Part shown: piece after piece, positions 29,851-42,884 of the stretch
How the letters are laid out: the number at the start of each line of letters is the position of its first letter
Position numbering within the stretch: the first letter of the stretch is position 1
From: Ailurus styani
Lineage: Eukaryota > Chordata > Mammalia > Carnivora > Ailuridae
Assembly (NCBI GenBank): GCA_002007465.1
Contig: LNAC01000275.1
Coordinates: 1,055,321 to 1,119,320 of the forward strand
Reading direction: 5' to 3'
DNA: 64,000 nt
Notes under the pieces: model-generated
The model's input: only the letters and a program-made list of their open reading frames with translations
The model's database searches: none
What the model was told of the DNA's origin: nothing
Made by a program: the position numbers and the translations under genes

Positions 29851-31630
29851 GGCCAGGACGCACTAAGCTTCCCCCAAAGAGATTTGCCTCATAAAAGTTT
29901 TAAGAAATTTGGAAACATTCTTTGATGGTAACTTTTTTTTTAGTACCCCCAGATCTCCTGCTGTGCGCTTCACTACCTTGCTCTGTACCTGGGGGCTGAT
30001 CCTTGGACTATATGGCAGAATCCTCTGCTTCTTTTGAAGCCTGCTCCCTGGTACAGGGTCAGGTGGCAGCTGCCTCTCTCTAGAACATTCTCAGAGGGGG
30101 CAATAGTGCCCCCAACGGGGTGAAAACTGGTTCTCGAGGTGTAGGTAGGGGTTAAAAAAAAAACCCAAAAAAACACACAACTCAACCCTACCTGATAAAA
30201 TCTTATTCCTTCATTGTTAATTTATTTCTTTAGGTAGAATTTGAATTAGATTTAATTTTTTGGAGGGGGACGGGAGGTTGAGGTAGTGGTAATAACTAAA
30301 AAGAAATGGGAGGAACACTCGTCTGGAACCACATCTCCTGCCAGACTGTTTTCTCAGGCTCCAGCTCTCACTGGCTTCCTCCTATGATGGCAGCTCTAGA
30401 AGTGACAAAACTTCGCAGCTTGCCAGTCCCTGGGAGCCTCCAACACCCCTTTATTCCTTGGCCATGCCCACACCTCTTTAACCAGGGCTTTCACCAATGT
30501 CTTTCAGGGGAAATCTTTTGAATTCTGTTTCCTCATGACCTCCAACAATACAGATTCCAATGGTTTCTAACCACGACATGAATAGCTCACATAAGCTATG
30601 GTTTAAGTTGTAAATTATAGCCAAATAGATTTAGGGCACATGAATTCTTTTCCAAACTTAGCAAATAATATGACTCAGTGCTTTCTCCTNTGTGGGGGTT
30701 TTTTTTTTTTTTTTTTTTTTTGGTCTCTCTCTCTCTCTGCTGAATATGTACCCCTCAGCTATTCTATCTTTCCCAGAGCAAAATACTCCCATGATTGGAA
30801 CAAATGATCTAATGATTATACAATTATAAAGAAAAGAAAACAAGATTTTATTTTTAAGTATGCATGTGGTAACTTCCTGATTCCCTTGGAAATAATTTGA
30901 TTTATTCACCAAGAAATTTGTTCATACAAAGAAGAATCAAGATCCTTACCACATTAGAAACAAATTTATCTTTAAAAGTCCCTCATGAATCTACAAATGT
31001 CATATATGTAAAAGCTGAAGTTTTTATACATTTTTGATATATATAAAGATGAGTTTTGCTTTTGAATTCATTTTGATACCGAAATAATTTAGCGGAGAGC
31101 TTGTAAAGTCAAGGAAAGCTTATTCAGATTTCTCTGCTTCTGTAAGCAGTAAACTCCAAGGTCTTGTCAATATTTAGTGTACAGAAATTCCTTATGTGGA
31201 AACAAAACTTTCTCGGGCAGACCTGATGGTTCAGTAATCATTTAAGCCTTTCAGAGACTCTCCATCAAAAACAAGCAATAGTCTGTCATATCTTTAATTT
31301 TAGAATACAACATGATATTTAGGAACATAATTTTTCATAAAATGGTTTGAAATTCCTATAATGTTCTGTTGATTTTTCAATTTACTTATTTTTAAAAACT
31401 AGAAAATCCATTTATTTTTAGGTTAATTTGGAAATTAAAAGTAATTATAATGTCTTAGCTCTGTGTGATCAGTTACAGCTCATCTTAAAGATACTTGATA
31501 GTTTACCCTCTATTTTTTATAGCATAGTGGTCACATTTTTGTCAATTGTACACAATTCTAGAAAGATTCCTGATAGCTTACCCACTTACACATTCAATTA
31601 ATCTTCCCATTTCCTTTGTCCAATTAAAAT
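29851..31630. other. Intergenic, mostly unrecognised
   Basis: Contains a T26 homopolymer followed by a (TC)n run at 30699-30739 next to an ambiguous base (30690). Otherwise AT-rich unique DNA. Confidence 0.6.
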
Positions 31631-31631
31631 T

Positions 31632-31829
31632 TTTTTTTTAAAGATTTTATTTATTTATTTCACAGTGGGAGAGAGATCACAAGGAGGCAGAGAGGCAGGC
31701 AGAGAGAGAGGAGGAAGCAGGCTCCCTGCTTGAGCAGAGAGCCCGATGCGGGCCTTGATCCCAGGACCCTGAGATCATGACCTGAGCCGAAAGCAGAGGC
31801 TTTAACCCACTGAGCCACCCAGGCGCCCC
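31632..31829 (-). mobile_element. Can-SINE
   Basis: Tail aaagattttatttatttatt at the left, head gagccacccaggcgcccc at the right. The flanking 'caattaaa' motif is found on both sides. Confidence 0.96.
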
Positions 31830-32061
31830 AATTAAATTTTGAGGCAAAATAATATAAATGTTTACAGACCCAAATTATAAATTCATTTCAGTTTGGAAGG
31901 GAGCAATACTAACTATGAATTCTGATTAGAACATCAAGTTTGTTCTGATACTTTCTAACCTCTCTGAGGAAGTGAGTTTTTCAATTTAGGCACGCAATAT
32001 ATCAAATTAGAAGGTATTCTCCTTTACTTATGAAAGTCTTTGTCTTTTTATTGTGTGTTTC

Positions 32062-32306
32062 TTCTTTTTTTAAAGACTTATTTATTTATTTGAGAGAGTG
32101 AGAGAAAGTGTGAGCATGCAGGCAGGGGGAGGGGCAGAGGGAGAGAATATCCAAGCAGACTCCCTGGGAGCATGGAGCCCAAGCCCCAGGGGTGGGGTGG
32201 AGGGTGGGGCGCAGTATGGTGGTGTTCAGTCTCACTGCCCACGAGGTCAGGACCTGAGCTGAAACCAAGAGCCGGCTGCTTAACTGAGTGAGCCATCCAA
32301 GCACCT
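32062..32306 (-). mobile_element. Diverged Can-SINE with GC-rich internal insert
   Basis: The tail 'taaagacttatttatttatt' and the head 'gagtgagccatccaagcacc' are degenerate. The middle contains an unusual G-rich stretch at about 32180-32215 that is absent from other copies. Confidence 0.85.
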
Positions 32307-32499
32307 ATATTATCTGTTCTATTATCAAATTTGTTGTTTAATTGTGGATTCATTAAAATTGCCTGAAGTTACAACCTAGACTTCCAGCAAACTGTGATTT
32401 TGGTTATTCCCAAATAATAACAGATTATTTAGAGACAGCAACAGTGAGGGAATTTTTAAAAATTTAAAAAACATGGACATATTGTTTTCTCTAAAATGT

Positions 32500-33340
32500 T
32501 CCCTTAAGATTTTTTAACAGTTTAATGATATAATTGACATATAATAAGTTGCATATACTTAAGATGTACAATCTGATAAATGTTGGCATATGCGTACACT
32601 CAAGAAATGATCACCACAATTAAGAGAGTGAACATACCCATCACCTTCAAAGGTTTCCCTGTTCCCTTGGACAATCCCACCCTCCTGCCTTGTTTGCCCC
32701 CCTAATCTGTTTTCTGTCACTATGGATTAGTTTGCATATTCTATTGTTTTATATAACCAGAACCACACAGTATATATACATATATATGTTCATTTGTACC
32801 TGACTTCTTCACTCAGTATAATTACTTTGAGATTCATCTCTGCTGTTGCTTGTATTGATACTTCATTCTTTCTATTACTAAATAGTATCCAATTAAATAG
32901 ATAAACCACGATAGATTCATCTATTCATCTGCTGATGGGCATTTGAGTGGTTTTTAATGACTAGAAATAAAAACTGCAAAACTATTTGCATGTAAGCATT
33001 TGGATATATACTTTCTTTTCTTTTGGTTAAATGTTTAGAAATGAAATGGCTGGATCATATCATAGGTATATTTTTTAACATCTTAAGAAAATGCCAAATG
33101 GCTTTCCAGACTGGTTGCACCATTTTATATTCCCACCAGCAATATATGAGGATTACATTTTCTTAACATCCTTGTCAACCCTTACAATGATCCATCTTTT
33201 ACATTTTAGCCATTCTAATAAGTATATAGTGGCTTCTTTGTGATTTTAATTTGCATTTTCTTAATGACTAGTGATGTTAAGCATCTTTCAACGTGCTCAC
33301 TTGCCATTTATATATCTTGTAGCTCTTCAAATCTTTTTCT
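32500..33340 (-). mobile_element. L1 (L1M-type) 3' fragment
   Basis: Long antisense match to mammalian L1 ORF2 end and 3' UTR text: 'gataatttgacatataat'-like start, 'tcactcagtataattacttt', 'attcccaccagcaatatatg' and 'taatgactagtgatgtt'. Frame-disrupted and inactive. Confidence 0.85.
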
Positions 33341-33965
33341 CAGGCACCCCGAAATTATTACTTTTGACAGTTTTTTTATTACATAGACTCTTTCACTATT
33401 GTCTTACTATTTCCTTTTAGCTTATAAGACATTATTTCCTTTTCTACCAGTTTGCTCTTTGATAACAAATTTTATTTCTCTTGGAACATGATGTCAAAGA
33501 CTGAAATTGGAAGAAAGTCTAAACTCAAATCCATGGCAAAGACACCACAGGAAACAAATGCTATAACCATGGCCTCTCTAGGTGTTGAATTAAATGGTTA
33601 TTAAGCTAATTGGTAGATAATGTTGGCATCTATTATCATTTAATATAATTAGTGTGTAAATAAGGTGATATAAATTGTGTTCTGTGTGAAGTTGTTACTA
33701 ATGATTGTTATCTCTATGTGCAAGTGAGAAAACCAATGAGAAAATGATGATTATTAGTTGCAATGATAATAATTATAGGCCTTCTCTGACTATTCTACCC
33801 CAATCTGTTATTTTTCTTCTCATGTTGATTATACTGATACTCTTTTCCTTGAAGACTGGCTCCTTAAACAATAAGATTACATGGATTCTTTTCTCCCCAA
33901 TAGCACTGTAAACTCTTTGATTGTAGGCATTGAATTCACTCCTACTAAAATGACCTTTTAAATTT
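33341..33965. other. Intergenic, nothing recognised
   Basis: Unique AT-rich sequence between an L1 fragment and a SINE. Confidence 0.6.
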
Positions 33966-34187
33966 TGGGCACCTGGGTGGCTCTGATGGTTGAGCATCTG
34001 GCTTCAATTCAGTTCATGATCTCCAGGTGCTGGGATCGAGTCCCGTGTTGGGCTCTCTGCTCAGCAGAGAGTCTGCTTCTCCCTCTCGCTCTGCCTCTCT
34101 CCCAGCTGGTGCTTGCTTGCCCTCTCTCTATCTTGCTCTCTCTCTCTCAAGTGAATATATAAAATCTTTAAAAATAAATAAATAAAT
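33966..34187 (+). mobile_element. Can-SINE
   Basis: It starts tgggcacctgggtggctctg and has a CT-rich body and an AAATAAATAAATAAAT tail. A somewhat diverged copy. Confidence 0.93.
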
Positions 34188-34884
34188 TTCTATTATTTGA
34201 GTTCTATAAGGAGTATGATGGAGACCTTCCACCCAGATCCCTTTGTGCACAACTAAACTACATTTTATAGCCTCCTCTGCAGTTAAGAACTGCAATGGAA
34301 ATAGTTCTCACCCGTGGAATGTGAGAAATGACGTGTCCCTACTGTGGGGTCTGGGACTTAATTCAATGGGCATACTTCCTCCAGATTCTTTTATTCCTTC
34401 CCACCAGCTGAAATGCAGGCATGGGAGACATCAGCTTTCACCATGCAGATGAAGAAAATTTCTTGGAAAAAGGTTGGGACCTGAATCATCAGGAGGAGCA
34501 GAGTCTCGCCACTGACCTGGACCATTCATACTGAGACCACTGCATGAGAAAGAAATGCCTTCCTTTATTCTTTAAGCCTCTGTATGACTGATCATCTTTT
34601 CCAGTAGCCCAATTCCACACTAACCAATATGGTGGGGTCTGTCTCAGTCTTCCTTCCATGGCCAGTAGCTGAGTTGTTCTGTTGCTGGTGAATGCATAGG
34701 CTTGGTTTACCAGCTTCCCACTGCTGTTTGCAGTTCGGCTTTGGTTTCTTCTCTTTTTCTGGCTATCCACATGTACATGGAGAATTTTCGCTTCTATGAT
34801 AAACTCATATGATATTTTACCATTTATTTATAATTAATAGATTCGGGTCATCCATCAAATATTTTTGAGCCTCTGCCTAGAGCA

Positions 34885-35291
34885 GTTATGGGTTGAATTG
34901 TTTCCCTCTAAATTCAAATATTGAAGCCTTAATCCCTAGTCCCCTAGAATGTGACCTTATTTGGAAACAGGATCTTAACAGAGGTAATCAAGTTAAAACA
35001 AAGTCATTAGGGTAGGCCCTAGTCCAACACTATGGGTGTCCTTGTAAAAAGGGGAAATTTAAGATAGACATATTCTGGAAGAACACCGTGTGAAAATGAA
35101 GGTAGAGATTGGGGTGATGCATTTATAAGTCAGGAAATGCCAAAGATTGCTGTCAACCCACCAGAAGCTAGAGGAGAGGCCTGGAACAGACTTTTCCGTC
35201 TCAGCCCTCAGAAGGAAGCAACCCGATGATACCTTTATCTTGGACTTCTAGAACTGGGAGACAAAAAATATCTGTTGTTTGAGCCACTCAG

Positions 35292-35342
<51 letters not shown>

Positions 35343-35371
35343 TTGTGAGGGCAGCCTAGCAAACTAATACA
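34885..35371 (+). mobile_element. ERVL-MaLR LTR (MLT1/MST-like), containing a TG microsatellite
   Basis: It begins gttatgggttgaattg and includes 'gaatgtgaccttatttgg', 'ggtgtccttgtaaaaagggg' and 'tctagaactgggagacaaaa', ending 'agcctagcaaactaatac'. This is a solo MaLR LTR; no internal retroviral genes flank it. Subfamily not certain. Confidence 0.85.
35293..35340. repeat. (TG)24 microsatellite
   Basis: 48 bases of perfect TG repeat inside the MaLR LTR, replacing the usual 'cagtttgtggt' region. Confidence 0.98.
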
Positions 35372-37440
35372 CACACCTAGAATATTCATGCTAAGAATGT
35401 AGTATTGAATTCAGATTAGTGGCCAGAGCTCTAGAGGAATGACGTAACATGGCCAAAGGCAAATTCTTAGTCACTGAAGGACCCGGATGGTTGACTTTTT
35501 GGTCCATGCTCTTTCCTGCAGATGTTTCTGTGCAGGAAAGAATGTTTGCATTGTGTGTAGGAGACAAAAGCAGGCAAGATATAGGTCTTAGTCTTAAGGA
35601 ACATAAAATTTAGTAACAAACTGGCAGGGATGAAAAGTTTGATTCACATACTATTGGCAAGTGTGTTCGTTAAAAAAAGGTATGCATGTGTATACATTTG
35701 GGAAGTGTAAATTGGTGCATTCTTTTCAAAGGGCATTTTGGTAACACTCAAAAATGCACATTACTAAAACATGGTAGACAGAGCACATGCATTTCCTCTA
35801 CACTCTCCTGAAACCACACTAGTATGATATTTCAGGGAGAAAAACAGTTAAAAAAAAAAACCCACAAGAATAAAGAGACTAAAAAGAAGACAGCAGATAA
35901 AAGAAATCAACAACATTTTGGGAGAAGGAAAGCAGATGGAGAAGTGATAATTAAAGTCACAGAATAAATGTCTGCACACCAATAAGAAAGAAGCTGAGTT
36001 ATATTCAAGAAAATTCAAGAACACTTGTCAATAAGTGGAGGCACCAGATACCTCTGAAGGTGGGGAAGAAAAGGACTGAGAAGTATTTGAATATTTCTCT
36101 ATAAGCAGGAACTTGACATACTCTTCAATCTCTCCCCTATTCCACCCAGCCAAGGACCAATCTACCCCTCTTTAACCTCATCAAGGCAGGAGCCAGGAAT
36201 TTGACTGACTGTGTGGATAAAGCCAGAAACACCAAACGCAGTGGCAGAAACAGTGGTAGAGGTAAAACCCAGGGTTGAAATAAGAGGATTGACTGAAAGT
36301 CTTCGTGCTTACTCTCCATGTGGCAAAAGGGAGAATTTCCCTCTGGACTGAGTCTCTTTGGAAAGGGTGATCTGTAGATACAGTGAAATAGTCAGATGCC
36401 AACCTGGTCACCTACAGTGATGCCAAGTCCATCAATAAGCTCCATCATGGGCACAGAGCTTCCAATTAGATCTTTGGTGCCTCGATTCTACATTTAAATA
36501 GAGAGCCAAAGGTCACCAAACATTTAAGGAAAACCTCTGACATGAAGAATGATCAGAATGGACTTACAGAAGATAAACCAAAAAGATTTAGATGAGTGAC
36601 AGTGCAAGAAATAGAAGAAAATGAAAAACAAAATAAATGAAAACCTGAAAATCAGTGACTGTAGAGAGAGAAGAGATTTATTGTATGAATAAAAAAGTAT
36701 TTATATGTGTATGGGTAGTCAGAAAGCAAGAAGTAACACTCACATTAAAAACTAGGGTAGCAGAAACTCTGAATATTGAGTTTACTAGAAATTATGGTGG
36801 AATTGGGAAGATGAGAGAAAAGGAAGTGTGTTTAAGGGAGTGGGTAGGCTGATGGAGGAAGGAAAGACGAGGAACGATGGGGTAAGAACAATTGTCTTTC
36901 ATTATTAACTTTGACCTAATTACCTCTTAATAAATACAGAATAAAATTATAAAAAAGCAAAATAATAAGGAAAAAGAACGGTCAAGACACTTGATTTAAA
37001 CTGAATGTTCTTAATTATTCTTGTACTGGAGATAGATGTTGTACTTTTCTCTAATTCAATAGCTTTAAAAGTTAGAAGGACAATGAGAGGGCAGGACAAG
37101 CGAGAGAATTCCACTACCCAAACCACAAACTGTCTTAGGCAAACAAGACTTATTTCAGCTCCTTGGGAAGGAAACAAAAGTCTTGTCCTAGCTCTCAGAT
37201 ACTTCAGCGTGTCCTGACCAAGAGGACGTTTGAACAATGAAGAGATGGTAGACACAAGATCAGAAATCCAAAGGGAGGACTCGTGATTATTTCTAGAATG
37301 TGCTGACAATCTAATGTATACCTACGAAAAATATTCAAAACTATACCATAGCTATACTGCATTAAATGAAATTAAATAAACACTAAAAAATGCATATGAC
37401 TTTTAATGCAGCAATCCCAAATTCCTGTCTTTTTTTCTCC
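35372..37440. other. Intergenic, not recognised
   Basis: The A-rich stretch at 35840-36700 has the base composition of an old LINE but I cannot name it. No reading frame is convincing. Confidence 0.5.
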
Positions 37441-37449
37441 TTTTTTTAA

Positions 37450-37792
37450 GATACCTAACCTAACCCAGAAAACAGCAAACCTAGGGGTCACCTCTAGCCC
37501 ATCTTTTGGTTTTGTGCAGCGTGGAAGCTAAGAACATATTTTAGATTTTTAAATGGTTGAGAAATCCAAAAGAATAATTTTTTATGATATGAGACAATTA
37601 TATGAAATTCAAATTTCAGTGTTCCTAAGTGTAATTTTACTGGAATTCGGCCATGCCCATTTTTTAACATATTGTCTATGGCTGCTTTCTTGCTACAGTG
37701 ACAGAGTTATGCAGCAAGAGAGACCATATGAACCACAAAACTGAAACATTTATTATTTGTCGTTTTAGGAAAAATTTTGCTGACCCTTGATG
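37450..37792 (-). mobile_element. Probable non-autonomous hAT-type DNA transposon
   Basis: The text 'ttactggaattcggccatgc', 'attgtctatggctgctttc' and the end 'ttttgctgacccttg' match the common mammalian element with terminus CAGGGGTCGGCAAA, in reverse. The left end is degenerate. Confidence 0.65.
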
Positions 37793-38039
37793 TAGACCAT
37801 CTGAGTGAAGTATCTTTCCAGATGACTATACTATTTCTTCTAATTATTTTAGTTGTCTCACCCAACTCAAAAACAGTGTTTTATATTCTTCACTTTATTA
37901 TGTCTTTTCAAAGGAATTCATGTTAATTTTCAAAGAAAATGTTTTTTTACATTTTGATTTCAAAGGTTCGAAAATATTTAATTAAATTGCATGATTATAA
38001 AAACAAGTACAGATGGAATAAACAGTTTGGTACCGGACA

Positions 38040-39010
38040 ACTGACCCCTGGTAAATATAGAACCCGACCGATGCGAGTAGAAGAGTCATGGTCCCCTGGA
38101 CAGGACCATGGGCTTTGAGCATGCGCGGCGTCACCACTGTGTTCCATGGGGAGAAAGCCGAGCGCAAGTTAACGTGGTTGCATGGATTGAGTGGAAGTTG
38201 TTTAAGAGATTTTACATTGAAATTGCGGTCTGTTTATTTCAGCTGTTTAGTATTCTCGCCCCATCTAAAGTATAAACCCCGGGCGCCTGGGTGGCTCAGT
38301 GGGTTAAAACCTCTGCCTTCCGCTCAGGTCATGATCTCAGCGTCCTGGGATCGAGGCCCGCATCGGGCTCTCTGCTCAGCGGGGAGCCTGCTTCCTCCTC
38401 TCCCTGTCTCTCTGCCTGCCTCTCTGCCTACTTGTAATCTCTCTCTCTGTGTCAAATAAATAAATAAATAAACTTAAAAAAAAAATAAAGTATAAACCCC
38501 AAAGGGCAGGGGGTCCTTCTCATATTCCTTTGTATCCTTTCCCCAAGTATGGAGCGCTGAAGGGAGCTCAGCGCCAATGTTCAGGCAGAGCCTCCTGATG
38601 GAAGGTTAGACTTGACGCTCCCACAAGCCAGAGGGGACAATTCGTGGGGTAACTCACAGCCGCATAGGAAGGTCTGCTCACCCACTGGTTTTAGGCCCTC
38701 AATCTGTTTTGATTTGCGATGCTGTATTTCTCTTTTCCCATTCTCCCGAATGACACTTCAGCGTTCCTGATTCATTTTTATGCTTTCGCGTCTGCTGCTT
38801 CGATATTGGATTCTTCTTGCCTAAGCAGCAAAATTCAAAGAAAAGTCTCCTGTCAGAATTGCTCACGTGAAAGAAGACCGAAAGGTTCAAATGACTTTAT
38901 TGCGCATAAAACAATGCAAGTGAAAATGGTCACGTTATTTATTGTTCACGACCAGGATGGCGATGTGGCGGAAAGCTCGCTCAGTTTTGGTGAGAGGGAG
39001 AGCTGGCTGC
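38040..39010. promoter_or_regulatory. CpG-retaining intergenic stretch, candidate distal regulatory element
   Basis: About 28 CpGs occur at 38040-38180 and 38620-39020 outside the SINE that splits it. That is far above the CpG-poor surroundings. It contains GCATGCGCG (NRF1-like core, 38118-38126), CACGTG (38864-38869) and ATTGCGCAT (C/EBP-like, 38899-38907). Function is inferred. Confidence 0.4.
38281..38485 (+). mobile_element. Can-SINE with 15-bp target duplication
   Basis: It starts gggcgcctgggtggctcag. The perfect duplication taaagtataaacccc is at 38266-38280 and 38486-38500, so this is a recent insertion inside the CpG-retaining stretch. Confidence 0.97.
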
Positions 39011-42000
39011 ACGCTACCTAAAGCTTGAGTTACAAGATGGCATTAATATTGACAACAACAACAAAAAACTGTGTTGAAGGCCCATTTTAAATATAATTTG
39101 CATAATTCTTGTCTTAACTGTGTTCATTTTTATTTACTGGGGCATATGATTAAGAATCTATAGTCATGCAGCCTAGTCTAAAGGTCCTTGTTACCCTAAG
39201 AGGAAAATGCTTTTGTGTTGAAAATTATCCCAACGTTTTGTATATATGCAAGGTATATATCTCAATGTATAATTACTCAGTATGTGATGAACTGTCAAAT
39301 GTGAAGTGTGTGTAATCTGGTATAGGAAGGACTCACAAAAATTAGGTTATTAATTTTATTCTTCATTTGCCTTATAATTTCAGGAGAAGTACTGATTTTT
39401 ATTACTGAATCACCCAGTTTTGTAAAAACTAGATAAAATTGTATCTGTCTACGTCATTAGTATATTGCAAAGATCTGTTAACAATGGCCTGCAGAGTGGC
39501 ATTGAAGGTAGCTTTTGGTTTCGTATTTATCAATTAGCAGTTTTATATAACTGGCACTCTGGTCCTTGATTTATCAGTACATATATCTGTGTCACCTTGA
39601 CTACATTTAAGGGAAAAAAATACTCTCTGGTCCTCAGTTTCCTTTATGTAAAATGAATGTGTTGAATTAGATTATTTCTTACTCCTGGGTTAAACAATTA
39701 TGATGTTACAAAGCAGCTCTTATCAATTACAATTTTTTCACTTTCAACAATGGCTGAATATAAAGTAAAGACACATTTATACTTGCTAAGTATTCGTGTA
39801 TATATTTTACCTATACAAAGAATATTGGAATATATATTTTAGCAAGGAATATGGGCCTGTGTCTCCACTTGCATTGTTTCTAAGTAAGAGAAAAGGTGAA
39901 GAAATAAAGCTTTATCTCTAGCAGGAATAAAAACTTCATTTCTCCCCTCTGTTTAAGTCATCAGAAAATCTTTGTTACTCTACTTTGTGACTTCCTCTTC
40001 TTGGAGTTCCTGATGGGGGGCAGTGCAGCTCATAAAAAACCATCTCTTCCCTGCCTGCATCCTAAAGAGATGGCCAATGAGAGCTAAGATGGAAGAAGTG
40101 ATTCATGATGGGATTGATTTGGGTCTGCTAACTGTGCCTGGAATTAGGAGGCCCATCTGCCCATTGAAGGCCCTACTGGACTGGAGTGACCCACAGAGGA
40201 CAGGTGACTGTCCCGGCAAGACCAGATGCATGGAGGAACTGAGAAGCAATAAAGATCTCAATGACCAGGGTCCATACCTAGGGGTAGAAAGAGTGCAGAG
40301 TTCAGCTGACTTGCCTGGTTATTCTTTCCGAATTCAGTTAAGTCACTTCACTTCTCCAGAGGGGAGACAAAATGAGAAAAAAGTCAGCCAGAGTTACCAG
40401 ACTGTACTTAATGGAAAATCGTCAGAAATAGGGTAAAGATGCTTCTTTTCTAAATCTACAGTCATAGTCATTACTAGCTACATTCTCTAGAAATAAATCT
40501 TTGTGATTTTTTTTTAAATCTTAAAGAATGCCAAGATATGGCATGTAAAGCAATTTAATGTAACTTTCCAGGTAGATTTGTCTATAACTAAACCACTCTT
40601 GGTTCTACATCTGCTGATGCTCTTTGCAAAGAAATGTGCGTACGTGTTTAACATTTATCTTCAATATTAACTGTGTTAGCATTACTATTGCTTACTCTGA
40701 CATTTTAGTTTTAACATTTCTATTTGGAGGAATTAAAACACCCTTGACTTCAAAGTCACTATAACTCATTTTCACAGTCTGAGTTCATGTGAGTGTTTCA
40801 GAAGAAACTTGAGAAATGGCTTTGCATGAATTTCAAGAATGAAATGGCTTTGGAGAGAATGTTTAAGACTGTACCACTTGGAAATTAAAATCCTACTTAT
40901 GGGAACTGCTTCTGCGGAAATATATGTCAGTGTACAATGTAGAATGTAGTTTGATAGAATGAGTGTGTTAGTCAGAATTTTCAATGACTAGATAAAGACC
41001 TGTAATGAAATAATAACTGGCAAGTTAAGAACAAAAGAGCTACAACCGTAAGTACCGTTTGACTTCATGCCAATGGATAGAAATTATAGGGAGGTAAAGA
41101 CTTTATTTCAACATAAGGATGAACTTCTCGACAGCAAGAGCTATCCAAGACTGAAATGGGCTGCCGTAGTCACAAAAAGTCTGTACAATCACTTAGTGAT
41201 GGTACTTGAAGGGGAATCCTTCATGGTTGTATTGTGTTGGGCGACTTCCAAATTCTCTTCCAATTCTAATATTCTGTAAGAGCTACTGAAATACATAATG
41301 TTGTCAACTCTTTCAAAGTTTTTTTTCTTTTATGTTAGTAAAACTAACTATCAAAAACTAAGTATCATGCTCTGTTTACTGTAATAGAAAAGAATCAGGA
41401 ATGTTTAAAATAGGCTAGGGGAAGAAGAAGACCATTGGAAATGAATTTTCACAAATTAAAGTGTTGAGAATCATATCCATTTTCTAAGGTGATTTAAAAA
41501 GGTTCTTGCAAGTATGAAATATCTTATTCTATTAGATTTCCTTTATTACTTCTGAAAATAGTTTCTATGTATAATCCTTAAATAATACTGGAAATAATCA
41601 AAATTTTGTTGGTAAAATTACCTGGCATATTCTAAAATTTATAAGAGGAAACTCATGAATGAAAGCTGCCCAAAGAATGGACACTATTATTTGGAAGTAT
41701 GGTCCTGAGGATTTGCAAAGTAGATGGATTCTACTGTATTGGCCATAAGTTTTATAAATTAGCCACAGCTTCTTATTATCTAGATGGATGGAGCAACATT
41801 GATTTAGAGTCATCAAGGCAACAATGGCCAGAACACATGTTTACTTTCTTTATAGTGTCTCCGAGTTAAGCTTCACCAGCAACACGTTTCCTCATTTGAT
41901 AATAAATGCCACACCCTCAGTGACAACTAGGAGGAGCTGTTTGGTCTTTACTCTTCTCAAAATCGTCACTGTCAACAAAACATTGTATCTCCTTGCACTG

Positions 42001-42650
42001 AGTTCTCCTTTTGAGTCTTTTGGTTAGCATATGTAAAGAGTAAAGAAAAATACATGTTTTGTAAAGAAAGCACATTTGCTGGGATTCTTTCTGCCAATGA
42101 AGATTCTTCTGCCCCTTTTTGTTCTTAAATGCTTTCATGAGCTATTTAGAAAGGATGGTTTGCTGAATTTTCAGCTCAATCAACAGTTCTTCGAATCCTG
42201 TTTCTGCGCATAGGAACTTACTACACTCCTCAACTGCTCTTTTACTTTGTAGAACAAAAAATTTAAGTTTCAATCTATGAACATCCTGCTCCCCCCACCA
42301 AGGTCACACTAAAACAAAATCCCCCGTATCACTCTACAAAACTGAGTCATACACCCTTTGAATTTCAAAGGGTCATCATTGGAAACCTAAACATTGCAAT
42401 GTTCATTTATTAAGAGAGCATTAGGTAAAAAAATGTATATTGAAAATAAACATACAGTTTCTGACCTCAAATACATGAAGATTACATTTGAGAAGAGACA
42501 AAAGCTTAACCATGTCTCAGCATTGGTAATAGCAGTAGTTAGAAACAGCATAATTAGAGGTAGGAGACATTTTCTCTGGTTTAAGACTGATGAAATGATC
42601 AACATATATACAGGTTTTGATGTGTGCATTTTGGAGATTAAAGGATAGGG
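39011..42650. other. Intergenic, largely unique
   Basis: A MIR-like fragment lies at about 39620-39690. A 137-codon open frame at 40023-40436 has no recognisable domain, codon bias or homolog and is not called as a gene. Nothing else was recognised. Confidence 0.55.
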
Positions 42651-42656
42651 ATTGAG

Positions 42657-42658
<2 letters not shown>

Positions 42659-42709
<51 letters not shown>
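42659..42709. repeat. (TG)n microsatellite
   Basis: About 50 bases of perfect TG/GT dinucleotide repeat. Confidence 0.98.
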
Positions 42710-42710
<1 letters not shown>

Positions 42711-42884
42711 TTATTTATGGCTGTCTTCCTAAGATGTCAAGGCTCTAAGAACCTATCAGTCAAATAGTATCAGATTGAACACATCCAAATATTAGCTTGA
42801 ATCAAATGAAATCATTATTTATGTAGATAAAAACAAGTGAATACTGGCAATTTTATATGGGTCAATCAATTAAAAAAAAAAGCC

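Noticed and set aside
32078..32353. 91-codon minus-strand frame and similar 60-130 codon frames at SINE positions
   Set aside because: All are translations of Can-SINE text (recurrent 'GWLSGL' and 'SREPD' peptides), not genes.
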